Source of the DNA: Erinaceus europaeus
Taxonomy: Eukaryota; Chordata; Mammalia; Eulipotyphla; Erinaceidae
Direction: 5' to 3'
Assembly: GCF_950295315.1 (NCBI RefSeq)
Contig: NC_080166.1
Coordinates: 103,881,693-103,945,692, forward strand
DNA: 64,000 nt
This document shows positions 22,921-34,177 of this stretch, one piece after another. The notes beneath the pieces were generated by a model. The model saw nothing but the letters and a program-made list of their open reading frames with translations. It had not been told where the DNA came from and made no database searches. Both the position numbers and the translations under genes were made by a program. How positions within the stretch are numbered: the first letter of the stretch is position 1; every line of letters starts with the position of its first letter.

Positions 22921-23026
22921 TAAAAAAAATTTAAACAGAAAGAGAAAAGTGACTCAGAGCAGTGAAATCAGGTCTTTAGGAAGAGGATATCTCATTTTAA
23001 ACAAAAAAAAAGTGGTGTGTGTGTGA

Positions 23027-23243
23027 TTTGTTTTGCTTCCAGTTTTATCACTGGGGCTTGATCCCTGCATTATGAATCCATTGCTCCTAGCTGCCTTCCC
23101 CCCCCCCATTTTTATTATATAGGTCAGAGAGAAATTGATAAAGGAATTTAGAGAGGGAAAGAGAGAGATAAACAACTGCAGACCTGCTTCAATGCTTATG
23201 AAGTTTTCCCACTGCAAGTGGGCTTGAACCCAGGGGCTCAGCC
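23027..23243 (-). repeat. SINE with extended 3' module, antisense
   Basis: Module tttatcactggggcttgatc and ccattgctcctagctgcctt, a poly-C run, then purine-rich sequence and ctgcagacctgcttcaatgc. Confidence 0.7.
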
Positions 23244-23330
23244 TTGATCATAATTCTTCTCTGCTGGACATGACCATTTGCAGGGGGGTCCCTACCCCCA
23301 GCCTGTTTCTATCTTTCCCTAGTGCAGATT
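23244..23330 (-). mobile_element. L1-A fragment, antisense
   Basis: A short segment, cttctctgctggacatgacc followed by cagcctgtttctatctttcc, complementary to the middle of the L1-A 3' end. No poly(A) end is present. Confidence 0.5.
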
Positions 23331-23473
23331 TTGCATTGTAATAATAAAGCTATCTTCTGTTTATTGACCATCAAATGTGTAATTATATGAACACTACTGA
23401 AGTATAACATGTACAATAAACATAAATATAAAATACATATTTGAGTAGTCAGTGTATGTGTTTAAGAGCACAA

Positions 23474-23605
23474 TGTGGACTGGGGACAGAGCATAATAAT
23501 TATGCAAAAAGTTTTCCTATCTGAAATTCAGTGTCCCAGGTTTCATCACTAGCATCACCAAAAGCCAGATCTGAAGAGCCCTCAATTAAAAAACAAAGAC
23601 AACGT
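23474..23605 (+). repeat. E3-like SINE, old
   Basis: Contains actggggacagagcataata, gtgtcccaggtttcatcact and aagccagatctgaagagccc. Diverged. Confidence 0.4.
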
Positions 23606-23954
23606 GATAATGCCTTAAAACAGAAGGTATATAGCATTTTGGGGAAAACTGAATTGTGCTAACATATATTTTATGATGTGAAACTGTACTCCTAAATAAC
23701 AATAGTAAAGCATCATTTATTTAAAATTATTTTTCCTTAAAAAATCATGTTGCATATAAACTAAGTTCTTTTTTAAAAAGAAATCAATATTTTATATGGG
23801 ACATTAATTTCTTAATCTGTTCAAATAAAAATTGTTATGTTATTGAACATAAATATTTACATGGGAAATATTTTTTATATAATCTATACATACAGTTCTC
23901 CCTAACCAGTGAATAGTAATTTTTTATCTTTGGCAGAAACCTGAGAAAACTATA

Positions 23955-24005
23955 CTAAGAACTTTATTTACTGTAAAACATTAATCCCCCCATAAAATAA
24001 CAAAA
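23955..24005 (+). mobile_element. L1-B terminus, very short
   Basis: tttactgtaaaacattaatc followed by cccccataaaataac is the last 50 bp of an L1-B. Confidence 0.55.
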
Positions 24006-24049
24006 TATAATTTTATCATAAAATGTTATTATAATCAAACTACTTTTAT

Positions 24050-24345
24050 GATTTTATTGGGTGGTTAATGATTTACAGCAAAATTGTCTGCACTTTGATA
24101 CAATTTCTAATCTTTTTATGACAGATGTCTGTAGAATACTCTCACCCCAAACTTAAATTTCTTTCCATCATCATGTACCAAGACCTCAAAGCCCTCTTCA
24201 CCCACTCTCTTCTCTTCCTTTCCCTGAGTCTTCTGTTTTGTTGCAATACACCCAGTCCAAGTTTCATTTTCTGTCTTCCTTTTCTATTCTTGTCTCTTAA
24301 GTCCCACAGATAAGTAAACATTCATTCTTCTCTTTTGGGACTACC
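24050..24345 (-). mobile_element. L1-B-like 3' end, antisense, old
   Basis: tttattgggtggttaatgat and ttacagcaaaattgtctgca correspond to the antisense L1-B end seen at 46675. The rest follows the same older L1 as 32268-32788 (catgtaccaagacctcaaag, cttaagtcccacagataagt). Confidence 0.6.
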
Positions 24346-24467
24346 AATCAAATATTTGTCAGCTATTAATAAGCATATGCATGCACACATGTAATGCCTC
24401 TTGTATGCTGAATTTGTTCAATACTTTAATGAATTTTGAAGCTCAACAAGAATTTTAAAATATTTTT

Positions 24468-24785
24468 TAAAATAGCTGTATCCCAACGTGTCCTGAAAAC
24501 TCACCTCTCCAGAGCCCCACGCCATTAATGAAAGATAGAAACATGCTGGGGGATATAGATCGACCTGGGGGGGCATGCCTCCATGTCCAGTGGAGAAGCA
24601 ATTACAGAAGCTAGACTTTCCACTTTAGGCACTCCATAAATATCTTTGGTCCATGCTTCCAGAGGGATAAAGAATAGGGAAGCTTCCAATGGAGAGAATA
24701 GATACGAACTCTGCTGGTGGGAACTGTATGGTATTATACCTCTGTTACCATAGAATCTTGTTAATCATTATTAACTCACTATATT
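24468..24785 (+). mobile_element. 5'-truncated L1-A, sense, older
   Basis: Diverged L1-A end: cacctctccagagccccacg, gaagcaattacagaagctag, ctgctggtgggaactgtatg, ending before an A-poor tail. Confidence 0.75.
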
Positions 24786-24927
24786 ACGTCATTTTATTTT
24801 ATGACTAAGAGTCTAATGACTCTTTTGTGCACTATTCTTTTACCAGAAAATAGAAAATTTAGCCTAATAGTTTACACCTTTCACAAGATAAACTGAAGAT
24901 TTGTTTTTTGTTAAAAATAATAATAAT

Positions 24928-25207
24928 CGGGAGTTGAGCGGTAGCACAGCGGGTTAAGCGCAGGTTGAGCAAAGCAAAAGGACCTGTGTAAGGATCCATG
25001 TTCAAAGCCCCATCTACCCAACTACAGCAGAGTCGCTTCACAGGCAGTGAAGCAGGTCTGCAGGTGTCTATCTTTCTCTCCCCCCTCTGTCTTCCCCTCC
25101 TCTCTCCATTTCTCTCTGTCCTGTCCAACAATAAATGGCATCAATAACAACAATAATAACTATAACAATAAAACAACCGGGACAACAGAAGGGAATAAAT
25201 AATTTTT
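24928..25207 (+). repeat. E1 SINE, sense
   Basis: Head cgggagttgagcggtagcac, full body and an aacaataataactataaca tail. The next E1 SINE is inserted antisense into its tail, giving a tail-to-tail inverted pair. Confidence 0.9.
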
Positions 25208-25553
25208 TTTCCTCCAGGGTTATTTCTGGGCTCGGTGCCTGCACCATGAATCCACCGCTCCTGGAGGCCATTTCCCCCCCATTTGTTGCCCTTGTTGTTG
25301 TAGCCTAGCTGTGGTTATTATTATTATTGCCATTGTTGATGTTGTTGGTTGTTGGATAGGACAGAGAGAAATGGAGAAAGGAGGGGAAGACAGAGAGGGG
25401 GAGAGAAAGACAGACACCTGCAGACCTGCTTCACCGCCTGTGAAGAGACACCCCTGCAGGTGGGGAGCCGGGGGCTCAAATCGGTATCATTACGCAAGTC
25501 CTTGCGCTTTGCGCCACATGGGCTCAACCCACTGCTCCACCGCCCGACGCCCA
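25208..25553 (-). repeat. E1 SINE with extended module, antisense
   Basis: Runs from ctccagggttatttctgggc through tgaatccaccgctcctggag to a head ending ccgcccgacgccc. The flanks aataaataattt and ataaataaatattt come from the tail of the preceding SINE. Confidence 0.9.
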
Positions 25554-25660
25554 TAAATAAATATTTTTTTAAAAATCTCCCATTGATTCAAAGTACTTGG
25601 GGATTACTACCAATATGACTGTCCTAACTTTTCCTGGAAGTATTGCTCTTCTCTCCCTAC

Positions 25661-25692
25661 CTTTATTTATTTATTTATTTATTTATTTATTT
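25661..25692. repeat. (TTTA)n microsatellite
   Basis: About eight TTTA units. Confidence 0.9.
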
Positions 25693-26404
25693 GTTACTTA
25701 GAACCTGTCTGCCTTCTTTTCCCCATAGTGCTTAGCTTTAACCCTCATAGAATCATTCACTCTAACCATTTTTATGGATGCATATTATTGCCTTGTACAT
25801 TTTTTTCACTATCTTTGCAATGTCTAGTTTAAATTCAAGCTAACAGGTACTCCTGAAGAAAATTATGTGACAAGTGACACCCTAAAGTCATTCTTATTAA
25901 CACTCATCGTCCCTTAGCGCTACTTAACATAACTCTTATTAGACATATCATTTTTTTTTTCACACTCTACATAGTACATGTTTCCATGTACTAAGATGGC
26001 TTTAAATTTATTTTTTTTTTAGATTTTCCACTACTAAGATTGGTTTAACTTTATTTTTTTAGATTTTCATACTAATAACAACTGGTCCATACTATAGTTA
26101 ATAATTATATACACTAATACAGCTATTTACAAAATAACTGTATTAGCTCTGTGGTTATTCCATTTTCTCTTTTAATGAGTACAACATCAAAACCCTTACA
26201 GATTCCCTTCTTGAAATCATAAATTACACTGATGGTAAAATATTTTACATTTCGTTGCTTTGGTTTCATTGTATACATACTTTTCCTATGGATATTATCC
26301 TTTCACCTTCAAGTCCCATGACAAAATGAACTATGCTGTTTCCTTATACATCAGGTACTTACATTTTATGCATGACCTTTTTTTATTTTTACAGTGGATG
26401 AGGT

Positions 26405-26845
26405 AGGCAGCATGTTGATTCTTCAAAGATGCCCTCATGTCCAGCATGTTTTAACTTTACATGACAAAAAAAAAAAACAGGCAGAACTTATTTCATTTAG
26501 GATTGTGATATGGAGCACGTGGCTAGAAGCAATGTAATCAAAAGGATTTAAAAAAAAAAAGAGGAAAAAGATAATCAAAGTCAGAACAGGATATTTGAAA
26601 ATGCAGCAGAGATTATTTGCTATTGTTGAAAGATGACCTTGCTCAACAAGCAAAGGCAACAAATAGATTTTCTCCAAGACTCTGAAAAGAAACACAACAC
26701 TGCCTGCTCCTTGATTTAAGTGTAGATAGATCCATTTTTCAGACAACTGCCTTACAAAATTTTTAGGTAATAAATCTGTGCTGTTTCAAGCCACTAAACT
26801 ACTATTAATTTGTTACAGCAACAATAGAAAATCAATATAGTAGGT
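26405..26845 (+). mobile_element. MLT1-type LTR (ERVL-MaLR), ancient
   Basis: Matches my memory of MLT1 LTRs along its length: attcttcaaagatgccctca and tgtccag near the 5' side, ttaactttacatgac, gcaatgtaatcaaaaggatt, then ggtaataaatctgtgctgtt, caagccactaaa and the terminus gttacagcaacaatagaaaa. The aataaa at about 26770 sits where the LTR poly(A) signal belongs. This family predates the radiation of placental mammals, so the locus has been stable for a long time. Two poly-A runs have expanded inside it (26465 and 26549). Confidence 0.8.
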
Positions 26846-28932
26846 GACCGATAAATAGCTATTAAATGAAATATTAATTCTGCAGATATATTTTTAGCAT
26901 GTCTAAAGGCAAATAACTTTGAATTATAAGGCCAAAATAATTCCAAAGAGAAAAAAAGGAAAGTGTTGACTATGATACAAAATAATTTAGCTTTTAATTT
27001 TTGTGCCATCTCAAGTAATTTGGAAGATATTTTACTATTTTTTTGAGATGAAGCAAAAACCAATATTTTAGAAAAATTGTTATCCTACATAGATATTTGC
27101 TTAAAAGTATAAAATAAGAATTATATTGAGACAATCTAATCATATTCCTTAATGATTTTACTACGTAATTAGTTTATTACATAATATATGAGCCAGTTAT
27201 ATTCACTTCAAAATAGAAATTCATATTATATTTACTGTAACAGAAACATATTTATCTCACATATAAATAACATTAGGCCACTTATCAGGAATAATATTGA
27301 TCCAGTGACTAATACTTAGTCATTTGAGTCAAATAATGCAAGTATCTCTCAGAAATGAAGACATTTATTTATAAATTAATTTTGAGTTACAGGCTTGGAA
27401 AGGACATATTAACAGGTTTTAATTTACTCTGAAAAATATTTTCTAAAATAATCATGATTTTACTGATGCATCCTGCAACAGTAAAAAAAAAAAAAAAAAA
27501 AAAAAAGCTTATTTTATTACCTTAAATTTTCTAGCTACTTTTGTAAGTACTGCAACTAAGAAAAATAGTTCAATTGTTAGATAAAAACACACAGTATAAT
27601 TGCTGAATAGAAGTGAAAAATTGTATAAATCAGATGAAGTTTTGAATTGTTAAGTTGTCTTCACTTTTAATGACTTTTAATCTCTTCCTCCATTATCTTG
27701 CAATTCTTCCTAGTCTATGAAAGTTTTCAAAGATGACAGACAGAGAAAGTATGATGCATATTTTAAATTAGTCACATGCCTCTCTTAGGAATAATTATGT
27801 TCAATCTGTTTCCGAATCAATTTAGGATATGTTTCTGTAAGAAGAACTATCTAGCAGATGTCACTATAGTTAAGTTGGAATTAAACTATATTTGCTTGTT
27901 CTCATTGGTGTCAGTGGGCTATTACAAAAGAAGGGAGAACAGAAGAGTAAAAGTATAGGATTGTGTCTGTATAATTTGTAGATATTACATTTGATTACTA
28001 TTAACTAATGATGTCTTCTATTAACTTAGGCCAAAATTAATGAGAATAAATTGTTTAACTGTCACTCAAATACAATAACCTGCTCAAGTGAGAAATTGAA
28101 TTAGTCCTGCCAATGTTCACAGTGTTCCTATAGAGTTAAGTTTTAACAGGAATGATGCTATTGTAAATATGCAATAATGTTTACTTGAGTTATATTCAAT
28201 AATTTTATCTCACTATTTCCTGTTAGTAAATGTAAATCATAAATGCTTCAAAATTACAAAAATATTCCTTCATCCAAATGAGAGATATGCTTATATTATA
28301 CATTATCATACTTTAGAATTACAGATTACAAAGAATTATTTTAAGAGGACTTTATGATCCTTGCTTATATATTTTCACGTAACTGAAAATAAAAGCCATC
28401 TGAGAAGAGTGAATTAATAGACATTACACTGTCAGGTATAAACTTAGCAGTGAGTTGAATAAAAGGGTGTCAAAAGAAAAGAATCAAAATACTCATTCAT
28501 AGGATTTTTTTATCAGATATTTTTTCCAGCTCATAATTTCTCACTTTCAGGTAAGGGTGAAATTACCCTTATATACTTTTCTAAACTCTATACCAGAAGA
28601 AGCATTGAGGAAGATTAAGGGAGATAAGTGTGTGATTAATTTTGCACTTCTTTTTTTTTTATCAGAAGAGTTATTTAAGTAAAAATAAGTTATTGTGGAG
28701 GAAATGATTTCTATGTTTTGTGAGTTATTTAAAATGTTATTTGTGGGGAATAGATGACAAAACATGTAATTACTGATTCACTGATGATTATGGTAATAAG
28801 TATAGAAAGAAAATAGAAATGGCTGTCTTAAGCTCCATATTTAAAACCTAAGAAGGTTAAAAGTAGAGTCATGAATCATGTTAAGACCTTTTAAGAATTT
28901 TCTGAATCATTCAATTGCATGGGGGTTGCAGA
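26846..28932. other. Long AT-rich unique stretch
   Basis: 2.1 kb with no SINE or L1, and a run of about 24 A at 27482-27506 that may be the tail of an unrecognised insertion. No gene signature. Confidence 0.5.
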
Positions 28933-29081
28933 AACACTTGGCAAGTGATTCAAAATAAAATTCTGTGACAAGAGCTACTGGGTTTTAGCCTTTTCCAACT
29001 CACAGTAACTCTTGTCACAGAATTTTATTTTGAATCACTTGCCAAGTGTTACTGTGAGTTGGAAAAGGCTAAAACCCAGTA
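28933..29081. repeat. Interleaved inverted duplication A-B-A'-B'
   Basis: A (28933-28974, 42 bp) is repeated as its perfect reverse complement at 29009-29050. B (28976-29009, 34 bp) is repeated as its perfect reverse complement at 29048-29081. The copies overlap by 1 bp (B/A') and 3 bp (A'/B'). I checked the pairing base by base and found no mismatch. Not a known transposon by eye. Confidence 0.95.
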
Positions 29082-30429
29082 TGAAAAGACACTTCTCCCA
29101 CCATAGCCACATCATTTCTGTGCTTGGAAGTAGTGCTACAAATTAGAAAAAAACAGTTTAGTGATTTTCATGATTTACCTGGATATTTAGAGGTTTTAAA
29201 AATAACGCTTTTATATTTGCCACAAAACATAACGTTGTATAATTTATTGGTTATGTTTGATTCACATTCTTTTCTAAGTTAGACAAATCAAGCCTTAATG
29301 TGGTCAGGATCTAGTGAACAACAACAACCACAACAACAAATGAAAGAGTATACCTACAGGTTTTATTTTATACATCTATTTCTTGTTCATACATATTAAC
29401 TTTGATGGCTTACATAGGAACTGGATTCTGTTTATTATTTCCCCTCCCCCAAAATACTCCCTTCATTGTTTTATAATACATTCACTTCAGATTCTATTAA
29501 TGTGTGCTCGAAACTCTGTATGTTTCTTAGTTACTTTGTGGCATATATATGTATGTGTTTGCATTTTTACAATTTCTTACCTTGTATTAACTCAAGCCAA
29601 CTTTACTACGGTTTAGTAAAAATGTTATGACTGAATACTTGCACTATGATGTGACTCCAGAAAATTCAACCTTTCTGAAAATAGCAGAGCTAAGAGGAGA
29701 GATGGAAAAAAAAAAATCAAAGTCTCCTTATGTATATAGATAATGTTGCTAATAGTCAAAGTAATCACCCATTCTATATTACTTATGACTATCTTTTTCA
29801 TAACTAAAATGACCTGCTTCATGGGAAACCTAAATTCTTCCTTCTATGAAATCAAAGGAACACAACTTTTAGCACCTTGTGAAACCATCACACAGTTCAT
29901 TTCTGTAAAATGCTCTTGCTTCACCTCTTCTAGACCCAATCACCTTCTGCCACGAGTAATGTCTTCTTCCTGAGCAGACAGGCTCTATGAGAAGAGGATT
30001 TCATAGGCGACTTTCTTAGTCATTCAGTTATAAAACAGAATTTGTACACACGACATGAGAATCAACTCAGAAGATAGAATGCCAGCTCTTGTTTGGAGTT
30101 TTGTCACTCCCCTGCAGCATTGTATTTTCTGAGTTCCCACGTTCTTCCAAGATTTCTCTAATAGAGTGCTACCCAAACCTACCCTGAAAATAGCTGTGGC
30201 TATTTCAAAAATACTTTCTTTTCTTCATGGTAATAAATGCATGAAATTGTGGCCACTCAATAACTGGCAAATAACCAGCTACTCATATCTTGTTTAGTGA
30301 TATTGAGGGAACAAATGTGTTTACTACAAAATAGCTTTTATAAAATGACAGTTTCTTAATGACCCAGACAAGAAATATATTAACATTAAGATAGTATCCT
30401 TATGAACTTAGAAGATAGTTACTTGTCTA
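29082..30429. other. No feature recognised
   Basis: Unique-looking. 29800-30240 has more balanced composition, but its frames are short. Confidence 0.5.
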
Positions 30430-30545
30430 CAACTTTTTTTTTATTTAAGAAAAGAGACATTAACAAAACCATAGAATAAGAGGGGTACAATTCCGCACAG
30501 TTCCCATAATCTGGTCTCCATATCCCATCCCATCTCCTGATACAG
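30430..30545 (-). mobile_element. L1-A 3' terminus, antisense, short
   Basis: About 115 bp: poly-T, cattaacaaaaccatagaat, ggggtacaattccgcacag, ccatatcccatcccatctcc. Close to the young L1-A copies, so a recent, severely truncated insertion. Confidence 0.85.
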
Positions 30546-31469
30546 CTTTTATAATACTACTGATATTATTTTTAACAGGTTTCAATATAAAGTGGAAAAT
30601 GCCATGCTAATATGCAGTATGAATATAAAAGAATATGCTAATATAATTTTGTAAGAATGGTTTTCAGAGGAATAAAATAGATTGACTCAATAGTTGTTTC
30701 TCTTTTGCTAAGAAAAGCTTTTTGTTTTTTTTTACCATAACCCCTGCAAAGTTTTAAAATATTTAATAGGATTTAATAGTACTTAATAAAACATTTGGAG
30801 GTTTACTTTAATAACTTATTCTATTTTTGCTTGTAGTATTTACCCAGAATATTTTTTTCTGGAAAATTTTACTTAGCTGAGTTAATATTTCTTTACACCT
30901 TTGTTTAATTCTATTAAGGAAGTTTAGCAACCATTTGAATTTCTTTTGATATTATCTGCATTATTGGTGATGTGAAAATATCTATATCTACATTCACCTG
31001 CTATATCAGACTATAATTAAAGATTTATCATCTCATGTTTACCATTTCTGTTCCAGTCATTAACACTTCAGCTTCAGGTATTAAAAAATAAAAACCACCA
31101 GTGTGGTGATTTATCATAATTAACTTACACAAAAGCTATATCAGTGTAAAATTTTTCCTATGTTCTGTAGATTGTTAATTTCACAGCAGACAGATAAATT
31201 TGTTGAAGAAAAAGGCACCAAAGTGTTGTAATTAGCTTTAGAAGCTTTGTTAAATCTGTTAAAGCACATTTTTAATTCAACTGTATATAGAACTATTAGT
31301 ATGAAAGTGATAAATTCAAAATTGGCAGATGTAGTTACACAAAAGCTTCCTATAGAGACAAGGTTTGTTTCTAACTGATCTTCACCAAAACAGAAACCAA
31401 GGAGCATTGTTCCTCCTTTCTTTCCACCCTTCCTTCCTTTATCCACCACCCCTCTCTTTCTTCCTTTTT
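30546..31469. other. No feature recognised
   Basis: AT-rich, ending in a T/C-rich run (31415-31480) that abuts an antisense L1. A 102-codon antisense frame at 31141-31449 has no motif. Confidence 0.5.
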
Positions 31470-32055
31470 CTTTCTTTTTTTTTTAATGAATCTAAGCATT
31501 TTTCTAATTTCTTTTATTAGTGAGTTAATATTGATTTACAAAATTACAAGATAACGGGTACAACTTTGTACCATTCCCACCACCAGAGTTACGAATCCCC
31601 AATGCCTCCATTGTAAGGTACAGTGGTTTTTCCAAAGTTGTGGAAATGGACTATTATTTCTACAACTATCTGTCTATATTTTTTTAAAAATTCCCATCTT
31701 CTTTTCCCTTCCAAGTTACACATATACCTTCCTTTTTTTCTCCTCTTTTTCTGGTTCCTGATGGAGTTGGAGTTTAGAGTCCTGTGGTAATCTTCCATAT
31801 ACAGTTTCTATTTTGCTGAGAATATGGATCAAAATTCTTTGGGGGTACAGACAGTGGGAGTTCTGGCTTCTGTAATTGCTTCTCCACTGGATATTGGCAT
31901 TGGCAGATTGATCCATACCCCTCAGTCTATTTCTATCTTTCCTCATTGGGGTAGAGCTCTGGAGAAGTGAGGTTCCAAGACATATTGGTGAGGTCATTTG
32001 CCTAGGGAAGTCAAAATGAAATCATGATAGTTTCTGCGACTTAGTGGTTGGAAGG
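31470..32055 (-). mobile_element. 5'-truncated L1-A-related element, antisense, older
   Basis: tgatttacaaaattacaaga, ccattcccaccaccagagtt and ggcttctgtaattgcttctc mark an antisense L1 3' end. An extra AT-rich segment (31620-31740) is shared with 39960-40130 but absent from the young L1-A, defining an older 3'UTR version. Confidence 0.75.
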
Positions 32056-32267
32056 TGGCAAGATATAAAGTGGGACAAAAATGATTTATGAATGGGAAAA
32101 AGAAAGTAGGAGTACAGAAGATGAGAACAGGGACCTTAGGGAGGAGCATTGTTTCATAAATGTTTTTGATTACTGGAATGAATCACTAGATAGTTTTACA
32201 AGTTTCTTAAGAAAATCATATATACTTGGAGAAAATAGTTCAACTTGTGTGGGACTTGCATGCTTTT

Positions 32268-33160
32268 GACTCTAGGCTCTTTTTATTAGGCTAATGATGG
32301 CTTACAATACAGTTGTTGAAACATGGGTATAATTTCTTATTTCTCATGATAAACAAAGCATCCTCATCCTCAACATAAGTTCTTTTCATAAATTGCTCAC
32401 TAGGATGCCATATTCCTCTCTACCCTATCCTACTCCGTCTCAGTCATCAAGATCTTGGCTTTTATGCTATACACCATACCTACTCCAAATTTCACCCTGT
32501 GTTCTGTCTTTATTTGTTTCTTAAGTTCTACCTATAAGCAAGATCATCTGGAACTCATTTGTCTGCTTTTGATTCAGCTAATTTAACATGATTTCTTCAA
32601 GATACATCCAAAATGAGGCAAACAAGATGACTTCATAATTTTTATAATGTATAGAATTCCATTGAGTTTAATTACCATGACATCATCTGTGATCAAGTAT
32701 TTGAGTTCCTTCCATACTGGAGTATTATAAATTATACCTCTATATTACAAAAGAGTACATAGGCCTCTTTGTACAAGTGTCTTATTTCTTTTTTTAAATA
32801 TTTATTTATTGCCTTTTTGTTGTTTTGTTTTTTTATTGTTATAGTTACTATTGTTATTGATGTCATCATTGTTGAATAGGACAGAGAGAAATAGAGAGAG
32901 GAGGGGAAGACAGAGAAGGGGAGAGAAAAATAGACACCTGAAAACCTGCTTCACTGCTTGTGTAGCGACTCCCCTATAGGTGGAGAGCCAGGGGCTCAAA
33001 CCACGATCCTTATGCTGGTCCTTGCTCTTTGCGCCACCTGAGCTTAACCCTCTGTGCTACCGCCCATCTCCCAATTGTCTTACTTCTTTAGATAGATCTA
33101 AATCCTATTTTTAGTGCCACAAGTACTGAATGGTACTTTAGCTTATCTCTTTTCATATGA
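32268..33160 (-). mobile_element. Old L1 ORF2 end and 3'UTR, antisense, split by a SINE
   Basis: 32268-32788 and 33075-33160 read as one diverged antisense L1. The ORF2-like parts include tgatttcttcaagatacatc, ccattgagtttaattaccat and tatgagtgtctattgcacat. An E1 SINE at 32789-33073 interrupts it. Confidence 0.65.
32789..33073 (-). repeat. E1 SINE, antisense
   Basis: Full length, tail left, head right (ctctgtgctaccgcccatct). The flanks gtgtcttatttcttt and ttgtcttacttcttt form a target-site duplication inside an old L1. Confidence 0.88.
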
Positions 33161-33194
33161 GTGTCTATTGCACATATAGTGAATAAAATTAATT

Positions 33195-33508
33195 GGGGGT
33201 CCAGGCTTCAGCACAATGGGTTAAGTGCACATTGTACAAAAGATCCCTTTTTGAGTCCCAGGTTCCCCACCTTGCAGGGGGGTCACTTCACAAGTGAGAC
33301 AGGTCTGCAGGTGTCTCTCTTTCTCTCCCCCTCTCTATTTCCCTCTCCTCTCTCAATTTCTCTCTGTCCTATCCAGCAAAAACAGCAGCAGCAACAACAA
33401 TAATAGCATCAATAGCAATAACAACAAAAAGGGAAGAAAATGGCTTCCAGGAGTAGTTATTTACAGTGTAGTCACTGAGCCACAGCAATAACCCTGGAGG
33501 CAAAAATA
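33195..33508 (+). repeat. E1 SINE with extended module, sense
   Basis: Head gggggtccaggcttcagcac, then the usual body, an aacaacaataatagcatcaa tail and the extended module (ggcttccaggagtagttatt ... accctggaggc). It lies head-to-head with the antisense SINE at 32789-33073, 120 bp away. Confidence 0.88.
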
Positions 33509-34177
33509 TTACCCTAATGGCCCAAAATAAGAAATAAGAATGTTATAATCTCAATCTCAAATTTTATTGCAAGGAATATAGTGAAAACTATTCAACTGTT
33601 ATATAAAAAAATTATTCAAATGTCTAAAGATCTTAAAAATTAGTTAATTATATTTTAATAATATATATTCTCATAGCAATGGTAATAAATCTTTATTATA
33701 TTCTCTCTGATTATGACCTTTAAAAATGTTGGTATTGATGAAGTGTGCAAAATACTTTTGTAATCTTATAATCTTATAAATCATTATTACATTAATAGTA
33801 AAATATCAAAATGTTTTTTGAAAAGAAAATATAACCCCTATATGACTTTATTTCCTAAGCTGTAACTGGAGGTAATTTGTATACTTACATGGATTTATGT
33901 ATAGCTTCCTCATAGATTCATAACAAATATTTTATAATAATATAATAAAGTACTGTCAATTATATCATTGCTTTATGGTTATTTTATAGTGACATGGAAA
34001 TTTAATATCTTTAGAATTTACAACTAAAAACTAAAAACAAAAAAACAAAAAAAGGATATGAGTCAGACAAAGCCAAGCAGTAATGTAGCTAATTATGTCT
34101 TATACAAGTATTCCATTAATCTGTGATATTGTAGTTAGCTATTATCTTTATTTACTTATTGTATAGGAACAACCAAA
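33509..34177. other. No feature recognised
   Basis: Very AT-rich, nothing supportable. Confidence 0.5.

Noticed and set aside
26003..26080. Tandem duplication around ttttttttagattttc
   Set aside because: The similarity is mostly T runs and too weak to separate from low-complexity sequence.
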